From DASSCW01 sp036556695 (GTDB taxonomy: Bacteria > Chloroflexota > Limnocylindria > QHBO01), in contig DATBIY010000006.1 in assembly GCA_036556695.1 (NCBI GenBank), positions 29,099-93,098 on the forward strand: 64,000 nucleotides of DNA, written 5' to 3'. This document shows positions 1 through 6,854 of the stretch, one piece after another. The stretch's first letter is position 1. Every line of letters begins with the position of its first letter. A program made the position numbers and the translations under genes. The notes below the pieces were generated by a model, which saw nothing but the letters and a program-made list of their open reading frames with translations, did no database searches and was not told the origin of the DNA.

Positions 1-264
1 GCCGTCGTCAAGCTGCATGCGCGCCTCCACCTCCCAGCGATCCGGCTGATCCCAGGGCTTGTGGCGCAGCGCCAGCTCACGCTCGACGGCGGTGCCCGGG
101 CCCTTGCCGCGCCGAAGGCCGGTGATGGCCAGCCGCAGCGCGGCGTGCCACGAGGACTTGCCGGACTCGTTGGGACCGGCGATGACCGTCAATCCAGGAG
201 CCAGATCCAGCGTCTCGTTCTGGAACGGCCCGAAGGCGCGGGCCACGACCCGCTGGATGCGCAT
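1..264 (-). CDS. SbcC/RecN-like AAA ATPase, N-terminal part only
   Basis: Only the first 88 codons are in the window; the gene runs off its left edge. The protein opens with MRIQRVVARAFGPFQNETL and reaches a Walker A motif GPNESGKSS near residues 32-40. This is the layout of SbcC/Rad50/RecN-type ATPases, where a short beta strand leads into the P-loop. Its ATG lies one base after the stop of the upstream metallophosphoesterase, so the two are co-transcribed. That nuclease/ATPase pairing suggests an SbcCD-like or YhaO/YhaN-like complex acting on DNA ends. The coiled-coil and Walker B halves cannot be seen, so the subfamily is open. Confidence 0.85.
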   Translation of the reverse strand, partial: MRIQRVVARAFGPFQNETLDLAPGLTVIAGPNESGKSSWHAALRLAITGLRRGKGPGTAVERELALRHKPWDQPDRWEVEARMQLDDG

Positions 265-265
265 C

Positions 266-1360
266 TCAGGCGACCTCCAGGTCCGGCCGGCCCTCGAGGG
301 CGCGCAGCCCGGTCAGCACCACGCGACGCCGCGTGTCGGGGTCGGTGATGGACTCCATGGCATCGCGCACGAACTGTCCGCGCACCGTCTGCTCGGCGGC
401 GATGGCCTCGACGTCATGGCCGATGCGGATCTCGCCGGCGCGGATCACCAGCCCGTCGAGGTGCTCGCCCAGGCGCTGCAGCTCGGCGATGTCGAGCGCC
501 ATGCCGGGTGCCAGCTCTCCCTGCAGCGTGACTCGCACGCAGCCGGCCAGGCCGGCCAGGGCATCGCTGACGATCCCCGCCAGCTCGGTGGCGTGGCGCG
601 CATCGTCGATGGCCACCAGCACGTCGTGCACCTCGCTGACCGCGACCCGGCGCCGCTCGCGGATGACGCTGCCGTCGGCCGACACCGTCACCAGGACGGC
701 GCCGCGCTCCCCCTCCTCGCCGAACTCGAGCGGGTCTGGGTTGCCCGGATAGGTATGGCGCTCCGCGTCGCGCGGCAGGTGGTAGTGGCCCAGGAACGCA
801 TGGCTGATGCCGGCCGCCGGCAGCTCTGCCGCATCGAACGGGGCGTGCGGCTGCTTCCCCTCCTCCTGCCAGCCGAGCAGGCTGCGCTCCGAGGCGTGGG
901 CCAGGGCCAGGTGCACGCCGCCACGATCCGGGCGGAAGCCAGCGAAGAAGCCATCGGTGTTGGCCGGCGCGCGGTGTGCGGCACCCCACAGGGTCAGCCC
1001 ATCGGCCAGGGGGAACGGGGTGAGCCGCGCCTCGGTGAAGAGATGGACGTTCGGCGACCAATCGGTCAGCAGGTATGGACTGCGAGGAGAGAGCCAGTCG
1101 TGGTTGCCCGGCGCCAGGAACACCGGTCGGCTCGTTGCGGCCAGCGCGTCCTGCAGGAATGCGACGGTATCCGGCGTCACCCGGTCGTGCTCGAACAGGT
1201 CGCCGGCGCAGAGGATGGCGTCGACCGCCTCCTCCTCGGCCAGCCGGATGATGTGCTGCAGCGCGACGCGCCGGTTGTTGCGACGTTTGCGCGCGGTTTC
1301 GGGCCGTGCCCAGGCGAATGGAGCGTCGAGGTGCAGGTCGGCAAAGAGAACGAGCTTCAC
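266..1360 (-). CDS. Metallophosphoesterase, SbcD/Mre11/YhaO-type DNA nuclease
   Basis: 364 residues starting at GTG. The calcineurin-like phosphoesterase motifs are in order: DLH at residues 8-10, GDLFEHD near 54, GNHDW near 86, a HAS histidine near 155 and GHYH near 193. These residues bind two metal ions in the Mre11/SbcD family. The C-terminal 120 residues form the capping region of such proteins. The next gene begins one base later and encodes a P-loop ATPase of the SbcC type, so a nuclease-ATPase complex in DNA end processing is likely. A TACCCT hexamer 8 nt before the GTG suggests a leaderless transcript. YhaO-like and SbcD-like roles cannot be separated here. Confidence 0.88.
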   Translation of the reverse strand: MKLVLFADLHLDAPFAWARPETARKRRNNRRVALQHIIRLAEEEAVDAILCAGDLFEHDRVTPDTVAFLQDALAATSRPVFLAPGNHDWLSPRSPYLLTDWSPNVHLFTEARLTPFPLADGLTLWGAAHRAPANTDGFFAGFRPDRGGVHLALAHASERSLLGWQEEGKQPHAPFDAAELPAAGISHAFLGHYHLPRDAERHTYPGNPDPLEFGEEGERGAVLVTVSADGSVIRERRRVAVSEVHDVLVAIDDARHATELAGIVSDALAGLAGCVRVTLQGELAPGMALDIAELQRLGEHLDGLVIRAGEIRIGHDVEAIAAEQTVRGQFVRDAMESITDPDTRRRVVLTGLRALEGRPDLEVA

Positions 1361-1368
1361 GCCTTCGA

Positions 1369-1374
1369 AGGGTA
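1369..1374 (-). promoter_or_regulatory. -10 element TACCCT of the phosphoesterase operon
   Basis: TACCCT lies 8 nt upstream of the GTG start at 1360, with no Shine-Dalgarno sequence between. It matches the TANNNT pattern seen before many genes in this window, which fits a leaderless transcript. Confidence 0.5.
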
Positions 1375-1433
1375 GCGAAGGTCGTGACAGCTAGGCCGTC
1401 GCAATCGACAGGCCCGAGAAGAACCTCAGAGGC

Positions 1434-1580
1434 TCAGTTGCGCGACTCGCGCTCGTTCACCAGCTGGATAACCAGCAGCACCGCCGCCACCACCAGCAGC
1501 AGGTTGACCAGCGCCCCGAACTGCAGCAGCAGGCCGAAGAACCATGCCAGCAGCGCAATGGCGATGAGCGTCCAGATCAT
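1434..1580 (-). CDS. Tiny lmo0937/DUF5670-like membrane protein
   Basis: 48 residues beginning MIWTLIAIALLAWFFGLLL. There are two hydrophobic stretches (about residues 2-20 and 22-42) and a short charged tail, NERESRN. Length and pattern fit the lmo0937/DUF5670 family of small membrane proteins, whose function is unknown. Its ATG overlaps the TGA of the preceding small gene as ATGA. That gene in turn overlaps the peroxiredoxin in the same way, so all three are probably translationally coupled. Confidence 0.7.
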   Translation of the reverse strand: MIWTLIAIALLAWFFGLLLQFGALVNLLLVVAAVLLVIQLVNERESRN

Positions 1581-1696
1581 TTGATCAGCAGCCAGCCCAG
1601 CCCCATGACGGCGGCCATCACCGCAACGCCGGCAAGGGCCACCCCGGCGGACAGGATGGCGATGGATGCCCCTGAAGGCCCACGCAGCGCGCTCAT
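1577..1696 (-). CDS. 39-residue single-pass membrane protein
   Basis: The frame encodes a short polar head (MSALRGPSG) followed by one continuous hydrophobic segment of about 28 residues ending in LLIK. I do not recognise a family. Support for it being real comes from the packing: its ATG overlaps the TGA of the peroxiredoxin gene (ATGA at 1696-1693), and its own TGA overlaps the ATG of the next small membrane gene (ATGA at 1580-1577). A role coupled to the peroxiredoxin or to envelope stress is possible but only inferred from position. Confidence 0.6.
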   Translation of the reverse strand: MSALRGPSGASIAILSAGVALAGVAVMAAVMGLGWLLIK

Positions 1697-2163
1697 GCGG
1701 CGAGGGCGTCCATCAGCAGGTCCACATGCTCCATCGGCTTCACACGCTCCAGCACGTGCTCGATTCTGCCATCCGGACCGATGACGAAGCTCGATCGTTC
1801 GACGCCCATGTAGGTGCGCCCCATGTACGTCTTCTCGACCCAGACGCCGTAGGCATCGGCCACGGCATGCCCCGGATCCGATAGGAGCCGATACGGCAGG
1901 GCGTACTTCTCGCGGAACTTGACGTGGCTCTTCACGGGGTCCGGCGAGACGCCGAACACCTCGACACCGGTGCTCATGACACGCTCGAAGTTGTCGCGCA
2001 TCGAGCATGCCTGGGCGGTGCAGCCGGGCGTGTCGTCCTTGGGATAGAAGTACAGGACGTAGCGCTTCCCGAGCTGGCTCATGCGGCTGACGGTCGACCC
2101 GTCATCGGCCTGCAGGCTGAAATCCGGGGCGTCCTCGCGCGGCCGTGGCTTCACGAATTCCAT
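1693..2163 (-). CDS. bcp: Peroxiredoxin, Bcp/PrxQ type
   Basis: 156 residues. It reduces hydroperoxides in the cytoplasm with thioredoxin-supplied electrons. The signature DDTPGCTAQACSM carries the peroxidatic cysteine in TPGCT and a second cysteine five residues on, the pattern of Bcp/PrxQ enzymes that form an intramolecular disulphide. The upstream APDFSLQADDG strand and FYPKDDTPG loop are also typical. The ATG at 2163 follows the stop of the hydrolase gene by one base, so the gene belongs to that operon, and two tiny membrane genes follow with ATGA overlaps. A thioredoxin gene at 35.1 kb is a plausible partner. Confidence 0.93.
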   Translation of the reverse strand: MEFVKPRPREDAPDFSLQADDGSTVSRMSQLGKRYVLYFYPKDDTPGCTAQACSMRDNFERVMSTGVEVFGVSPDPVKSHVKFREKYALPYRLLSDPGHAVADAYGVWVEKTYMGRTYMGVERSSFVIGPDGRIEHVLERVKPMEHVDLLMDALAA

Positions 2164-2164
2164 G

Positions 2165-3148
2165 CTACTGCAGCGTGCCGCCCATCTCCTCGATAGCCAC
2201 CAGCACCGGCGGCAGGTCAACCACGCTGATCCGATCGGCCAAATCCGCGGCCACCTCGGCCAGGAGGCTGTCCGGCGCCTCGGCCAGGTCATGAGCGGCA
2301 TCCGGGATGACGCGCATGGAAGGCCGATTGCCCCCGCCGCGCAGCGCTTCGGCCAGGAGTGCGGACTCATCCGGGTGCGACCACCGGTCCTCCGCCCCAT
2401 GAAAGAGCGCCACGGACCGATGGAGCATGGTCGCCAGTGCGAGCGGCGGCGTGTGGATCGCCTGCTCGGTGCCGGCCAGGCTCAGGGTCAGTGGCCCGTC
2501 GGGCATCCGCAGCTCGATGCTCTGCTCTCGCCGCTCGGCGCGCTCGATGAGCTCCTCTGACCGCGCGTCCAGCGCCGCGACCAGCGGGTGCTGCCGATCG
2601 GTGCCGTCGCGGTCCCGGGCCGCCACGCCGCGCCGGAAGACGTCGCGCCAGGAGCGCGCCGATGCCCCGATCAGCGCCAGGGCGCTCACCGCCGGATCGC
2701 TGATGGCCACGCTCAGGGCCAGGGTGGCTCCCTCCCCGTGACCGACGATCGCGGTGCGCCGCAGGTCGAGCGCGGGCTGCGAGCGCATGGCCGCCAGCAT
2801 GTCGCGGGCATCGTCGATGCGAGTGAACAGCGCCGCTTCCTCCCACACGCCTTCAGATGTCCCGCAACCCCGCGGGTCACAGCGCAGGCTGGCGACGCCC
2901 GCATCTGCCAGCGCGATGGCCAGGCGGCCCAGCAGCCCGCGCTCCCGCTCCGCAACGGCCTGCGGCGCGAACCAGGCCGCATGGGCGGTACGGTCCCAGG
3001 CGCCGTCCCGATCACGCGGCAGCCAGGACGGCAGCAGCAGCGCCGCCGGGTAGCGGCCGCGCTCGTCGGGCGGCGCATCGGGGAGGGTCAGCGTGCCGGC
3101 CAGCGTCGCGTCGCCAGCCGTGACTGCCAGCCCTTCAGATCGGCTCAC
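2165..3148 (-). CDS. Alpha/beta hydrolase fold protein lacking the nucleophile serine
   Basis: 327 residues from a GTG. The alpha/beta hydrolase core is recognisable: an LLLPSW strand and oxyanion region near residue 36, a nucleophile-elbow region AIVGHGEGATLAL near 131-143, an acid-residue strand FHGAEDRW near 275, and a late histidine in DAAHDL near 305. The elbow normally reads G-x-S-x-G; here it is GHGEG, with a GGG glycine codon where serine should be. The acid and histidine are kept. The protein may therefore be a non-hydrolytic relative or use other chemistry. It heads the operon with the peroxiredoxin. Confidence 0.8.
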   Translation of the reverse strand: MSRSEGLAVTAGDATLAGTLTLPDAPPDERGRYPAALLLPSWLPRDRDGAWDRTAHAAWFAPQAVAERERGLLGRLAIALADAGVASLRCDPRGCGTSEGVWEEAALFTRIDDARDMLAAMRSQPALDLRRTAIVGHGEGATLALSVAISDPAVSALALIGASARSWRDVFRRGVAARDRDGTDRQHPLVAALDARSEELIERAERREQSIELRMPDGPLTLSLAGTEQAIHTPPLALATMLHRSVALFHGAEDRWSHPDESALLAEALRGGGNRPSMRVIPDAAHDLAEAPDSLLAEVAADLADRISVVDLPPVLVAIEEMGGTLQ

Positions 3149-3154
3149 CCCGGA

Positions 3155-3160
3155 AGGGTA
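3155..3160 (-). promoter_or_regulatory. -10 element TACCCT of the hydrolase-peroxiredoxin operon
   Basis: TACCCT sits 6 nt before the GTG start at 3148. No ribosome binding site fits between, so this operon probably begins with a leaderless transcript. It supports the GTG rather than a later start. Confidence 0.5.
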
Positions 3161-3202
3161 CGGGTCGGCGTCACGCTGCGCTGTGCTCGCGCCGGCTCGG
3201 CG

Positions 3203-4807
3203 TCAGCCGGGGCGCGGACCAGGAGCGGAGCGATCGGCCAGGATCTGGCCCGCGGCCAGCCGGCCGGGCGCGCCCATCACGCAGCCGCCGGGATGCGTGC
3301 CCGAGCCACATTGGTAGTAGCCGTGCAGCGGCGTGCGGTACTGCGACCAGCCCGGCGCGGGGCGGAAGAAGAACATCTGCGGCGCCAGGAACTCGCCGGC
3401 GAAGATGTTGCCCTCCGACAGGCCGGTGACGCGCTCGATGTCGAGCGGCGTGACCACCTCGCGCTGCAGGACCAGCTCGCCGAAGCCGGGGAAGAAGCGC
3501 TCCAGGGTGGCCTGCACCCGATCGGCCATCGGCTCACGCTGCGTGTCCCAGTCGGATTCGCGCAGGTGGTAGGGCGTGTACTGCACGAAGCACGACAGCA
3601 CGTGGTTGCCGGGCGGCGCCATGTCGGGGTCGATGGTCGACTGGATGGCGCAGTCGATGTACGGATCCTCGCTGAACCAGCCGTACTTGGCAGCGTCGAA
3701 GGCGCGCTCCACGTAGTCCATCGATGGGCCGATGTTCAGGAAGCCGCGGTACGGCTCTGGCCCGTTGCCCAGCGTCGGGTGGGTGGGCAGCCCCGAGAGC
3801 GCGAAGTTGACCTTGGAGCTCACGCCCTGGAACTTCATGCGGCGGATGTCCTCCGCCAGGTCGTCGGGGAGCTCCCGCGGGTCGACCAGCTCCAGGAAGG
3901 TGCGCCGCGGGTCGAGTGCGCTCACCACCACGTCGGCAGAGATCTCGGTGCCGTCGGCCAGCGCCACGCCGGTCGCCTCGCCGTCGCGGGTGATGACGCG
4001 CTCGACCGGTGATTCCAAGCGAATCTCGGCACCGAAGGACTGCGCCGCGCGGGCCAGCACCTGCGTGAAGCCGCCGTTGCCGCCTTTGTGGAAGGCCCAC
4101 GTGCCGAACGAGCCGTCGTGCTCGCCCAGCGAGTGGAACAGGAGCACCAGCCCCGAGCCCTGCGACCGCGGCCCGACCTTGGAACCGATGATCCCCGACG
4201 AGGCCAGCCAGCCCTTGAGCAGGTCCGACTCGAAGTAGTCGTCCAGGAAGTCGGCCGCGCTGCCGGTGAGCAGCCGCACGGCGTTGTGCAGCGTCCGCTT
4301 GTCCAGCGAGCGCAGCCGCGAGCCGAGTGCCGTCAGCCGCACCAGCTCCTCCGGATCGTCGCTGAACGGGTCCGGCGGCACCATGTCGAGCAGCGGCTTG
4401 ATGGCCTGGCACACGCGATCCAGGTCGTGCTCGTACTGGTCGTAGGCGTCGGCGTCGTGCGGCGAGTGGCGGATGATCTCGCGCAGGTTCTCGTCATGGT
4501 CGCGGCTGAAGAGCAGGTACTCGCCGTCCTCGCCGGGCGCGAAGCGAGTGCTCATCAGCAGCGGCAGGAACCCGTGCTCCGTCAGCTCCAGCTCGTGGAT
4601 GATCTGCGGCCGCAGCAGGCTGAGCGCGTAGCTGAAGGTGGTGAACCAGAAGCCGGGGCGCAGCTCCTCGGTGATCGCCGCCCCGCCCACCAGATGTCGC
4701 CGCTCCAGGATCAGCGTCTTCAGGCCGCCGCGCGCCAGGTAGGCGCCGTTCACCAGCCCGTTGTGGCCGCCGCCGATCACGATGGCGTCGTAGCGCTCCT
4801 GGCTCAT
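3203..4807 (-). CDS. FAD-dependent oxidoreductase, phytoene desaturase/PYROXD2-like
   Basis: 534 residues. A Rossmann FAD-binding motif IGGGHNGLVNGAYLARGG opens the protein (about residues 12-29), followed by the LERR acidic end and VGGAAITEE. The C-terminus has the family's second FAD-contact region near GGCVMGAPGRLAAGQIL. The whole resembles the phytoene-dehydrogenase-like family that includes PYROXD2, which is distinct from true carotenoid desaturases. No carotenoid genes are nearby. It lies 24 nt after a GcvT-like gene on the same strand, so the two probably form an operon; the substrate is unknown. Confidence 0.85.
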   Translation of the reverse strand: MSQERYDAIVIGGGHNGLVNGAYLARGGLKTLILERRHLVGGAAITEELRPGFWFTTFSYALSLLRPQIIHELELTEHGFLPLLMSTRFAPGEDGEYLLFSRDHDENLREIIRHSPHDADAYDQYEHDLDRVCQAIKPLLDMVPPDPFSDDPEELVRLTALGSRLRSLDKRTLHNAVRLLTGSAADFLDDYFESDLLKGWLASSGIIGSKVGPRSQGSGLVLLFHSLGEHDGSFGTWAFHKGGNGGFTQVLARAAQSFGAEIRLESPVERVITRDGEATGVALADGTEISADVVVSALDPRRTFLELVDPRELPDDLAEDIRRMKFQGVSSKVNFALSGLPTHPTLGNGPEPYRGFLNIGPSMDYVERAFDAAKYGWFSEDPYIDCAIQSTIDPDMAPPGNHVLSCFVQYTPYHLRESDWDTQREPMADRVQATLERFFPGFGELVLQREVVTPLDIERVTGLSEGNIFAGEFLAPQMFFFRPAPGWSQYRTPLHGYYQCGSGTHPGGCVMGAPGRLAAGQILADRSAPGPRPG

Positions 4808-4831
4808 CGGTCCATGCTCCTTCGGTCCATC

Positions 4832-6031
4832 TCAGGCGGTCTTGCGCTCAGGGTTGAAGAACGGCAGCCGCGCGACGTGCGCCGCCACCTGCTGGTAATG
4901 GTGGTCCACCGTGAACTCCAGGAAGACGCGGCTGCCGGGCTTCGCCAGGTCGGGACGCACGCGAGCGAGGGCGATGTGCCGCTGCAGGATCGGCGAATAC
5001 ATGATGCTCGTCGCATAGCCGACGCGGGACCGATCGGCGTCGTAGACCATCCAGTCCTCGTGCACCGGCCGGTGGTCCTTGGGCGGGATGAGGCCTGCGG
5101 CGGTGTACACCCGCTCGTAATCCTGCCAGTCGACCACCAGACCCACCATGCGCCAGCGGCTCGTCTTCTCGGCGCGTTCGCCCAACAGCGCCTTGCGGCC
5201 GATGAACGGCCGGTCGTCCTCCTCCAGCCCCTTGAACATCCACGCCCAGCCCAGCTCCAGGGGCGTCGAGCGATGCGCGTCGTTGAAGGCGAAGCGGCTG
5301 GAGTCGAAGTCGGCGCCCAGCAGCAGCAGGCCGGCCTCGATGCGCAGCATGTACAGCGCCCCCATGCCGTAGGCCAGCACGCCGAAGCCCTCGGCCGCAT
5401 CCCAGATGGCGTCCCACACGGCGAGCGCGTCCGGCGTGTCGACCCAGACCTCGTACCCCAGGTCGCCGGTGTATCCGGTGCGGCTGATGGTCACCTTCCT
5501 GCCGCCGATGGTTCCCGTCGTGAGGCCGAAGAACGGCAGCTCCCGGGTCTCCGGCACCAGGCGGGTCAGCAGGTCGCGCGAGCGCGGCCCCTGGATGGCC
5601 AGCGCGCCGATGTCCAGGCTCACCTCCTCGATGGATACGTCCAGTCCGCCGATGCGGTCGGCGAACCAGGCGTAGTTCGGCTCGGCCGCGGTCAGCAGGT
5701 ACTCGTCGGCCGCGCGGTGCTGGATGACGCCGTCCTCCAGCACGAAGCCGCGGTCATCCAGCCAGGTGGTGTAGTGGGCGTGGCCAGGCGGACATGTGCG
5801 GATGTCGCGGGCCAGCATGCCGGACAGGAAGCGCTCCGCGTCGCGGCCGGTGATCCGGTACTTGTACAGCGGGGAGGTGTCGAAGATGCCAGCGCTGTTG
5901 CGCACCGCGAAGTACTCGAACTTGTCCGACGACTGGTAGCGGGTCACCACCAGGTGGCCCGACCAGTGCTGCCACAGGCCGGTCTGGTTGAGCGCGCTCG
6001 TCCGCTCGTGGAACGGCGTCGTCCGGATCAT
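4832..6031 (-). CDS. GcvT-like aminomethyltransferase family protein
   Basis: 399 residues, the usual length for the folate-dependent GcvT/YgfZ/dimethylglycine-dehydrogenase-tail superfamily. Recognisable parts are FEYFAVRNSAGIFDTSPL near residue 37-54 (the family's xxxGxxDxS segment), a central ALAIQGPRSRDLL motif, and ISRTGYTGDLGYEVW, matching the TGYTGExGxE signature with Asp for the first Glu. Family members pass one-carbon units to tetrahydrofolate or act in demethylation. No glycine cleavage H or P genes are nearby, so this is probably not the housekeeping GcvT. It is paired with the FAD oxidoreductase downstream, which could supply an oxidised methylamine substrate; that is inference. 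Confidence 0.82.
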   Translation of the reverse strand: MIRTTPFHERTSALNQTGLWQHWSGHLVVTRYQSSDKFEYFAVRNSAGIFDTSPLYKYRITGRDAERFLSGMLARDIRTCPPGHAHYTTWLDDRGFVLEDGVIQHRAADEYLLTAAEPNYAWFADRIGGLDVSIEEVSLDIGALAIQGPRSRDLLTRLVPETRELPFFGLTTGTIGGRKVTISRTGYTGDLGYEVWVDTPDALAVWDAIWDAAEGFGVLAYGMGALYMLRIEAGLLLLGADFDSSRFAFNDAHRSTPLELGWAWMFKGLEEDDRPFIGRKALLGERAEKTSRWRMVGLVVDWQDYERVYTAAGLIPPKDHRPVHEDWMVYDADRSRVGYATSIMYSPILQRHIALARVRPDLAKPGSRVFLEFTVDHHYQQVAAHVARLPFFNPERKTA

Positions 6032-6039
6032 GCGGCGCG

Positions 6040-6045
6040 AGCATA
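6040..6045 (-). promoter_or_regulatory. -10 element TATGCT of the GcvT-like/oxidoreductase operon
   Basis: TATGCT lies 8 nt before the ATG at 6031. It gives this gene pair its own promoter, although the thiamine-transport genes end only 25 nt upstream. Confidence 0.5.
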
Positions 6046-6056
6046 GCGGTCCCGCG

Positions 6057-6854
6057 TCAGGAGAATAGGAAGCGCCAGCTCCCCAGCGCCAGGCTGATCC
6101 CCACCGCCAGCAGTGCCAGCGCCACGGCGCCCGCCAAGAGGAGCCAGTCGGCCTGGCGCACCCCCTCCTCGCGCGCTGAGCTGCGGCATTGGCGGGCGCC
6201 GAAGCCGCGCGCCTCCATGGCGGTGGCCAGCCTCGTCCCGCGCCGCACCGAGCCGATGAGCAGCGCCACCAGCTTCCCGAAGAAGACGCGCACCGTGCCC
6301 AGCATGCCCTGCCCGCTCGCGCCGCGAGCGCGCCGCGCCAGCGACAGGATCTGCCAGTCGAGCGCCAGGATCGGCATCAGCCGCGCGGCGGCCAGCGCGC
6401 CCACCGCGAAGCGCGGCGAGAGGCGCAGCTGCTGCACCAGCGAGTCGGCCAGGCGGGTGGGGTCGGTGGTGACCATGGCCAGCACGCCGGAGAAGGCGAT
6501 TCCGGCCAGCCGCAGCCCCAGCCCGGCGGCCGATGCCAGCGCCTCCGCGCTGACGTTCACGACGCCGATGCTGACCTGCGGCCCGCCCTGGGGCGCGCCG
6601 AAGATCACGTTCAGCACGCCCACCGACAGGGCGGTGAGCAGGATGGGCCAGGTGCGCCCGGCCAGCGTCCGCGGCGAGAGGCCGGACATGGCCACCGCCG
6701 CCAGCAGGCCCACGAGCACGACGCCGGCTGTCACCAGGTCGACCGAGACGAACAGCGCGAGCATCAGGACCGTCGCAGCGGCCAGCTTGATGGCTGGGTT
6801 GGCTGCCGCCAGGAAGGCGCGCGGGTCGGGGCGCAGCGGCGTGAACAGCCTCAT
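6057..6854 (-). CDS. ykoC: ECF transporter transmembrane subunit (EcfT/YkoC)
   Basis: 265 residues with several hydrophobic helices. It is the T component that couples the two ATPase sites to the substrate-binding S component. Two Ala-Arg-Gly-containing coupling segments are visible: ARRARGASGQG near residue 170 and EARGFGARQCR near 220. Its ATG overlaps the stop of the ATPase gene (ATGA at 6854-6851). As the last gene after the TPP riboswitch, thiN, ykoE and ykoD, it completes a YkoEDC-type importer for thiamine or its pyrimidine precursor. Confidence 0.9.
   Translation of the reverse strand: MRLFTPLRPDPRAFLAAANPAIKLAAATVLMLALFVSVDLVTAGVVLVGLLAAVAMSGLSPRTLAGRTWPILLTALSVGVLNVIFGAPQGGPQVSIGVVNVSAEALASAAGLGLRLAGIAFSGVLAMVTTDPTRLADSLVQQLRLSPRFAVGALAAARLMPILALDWQILSLARRARGASGQGMLGTVRVFFGKLVALLIGSVRRGTRLATAMEARGFGARQCRSSAREEGVRQADWLLLAGAVALALLAVGISLALGSWRFLFS

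Noticed and set aside
3203..4807. Carotenoid biosynthesis (phytoene desaturase)
   Set aside because: The protein fits the PYROXD2-like branch better, and no phytoene synthase or other carotenoid gene lies nearby.
4088..6046. A 652-codon plus-strand open frame opposite the oxidoreductase and GcvT-like genes
   Set aside because: It spans two recognisable genes in antisense and has no motif; a GC-driven shadow.
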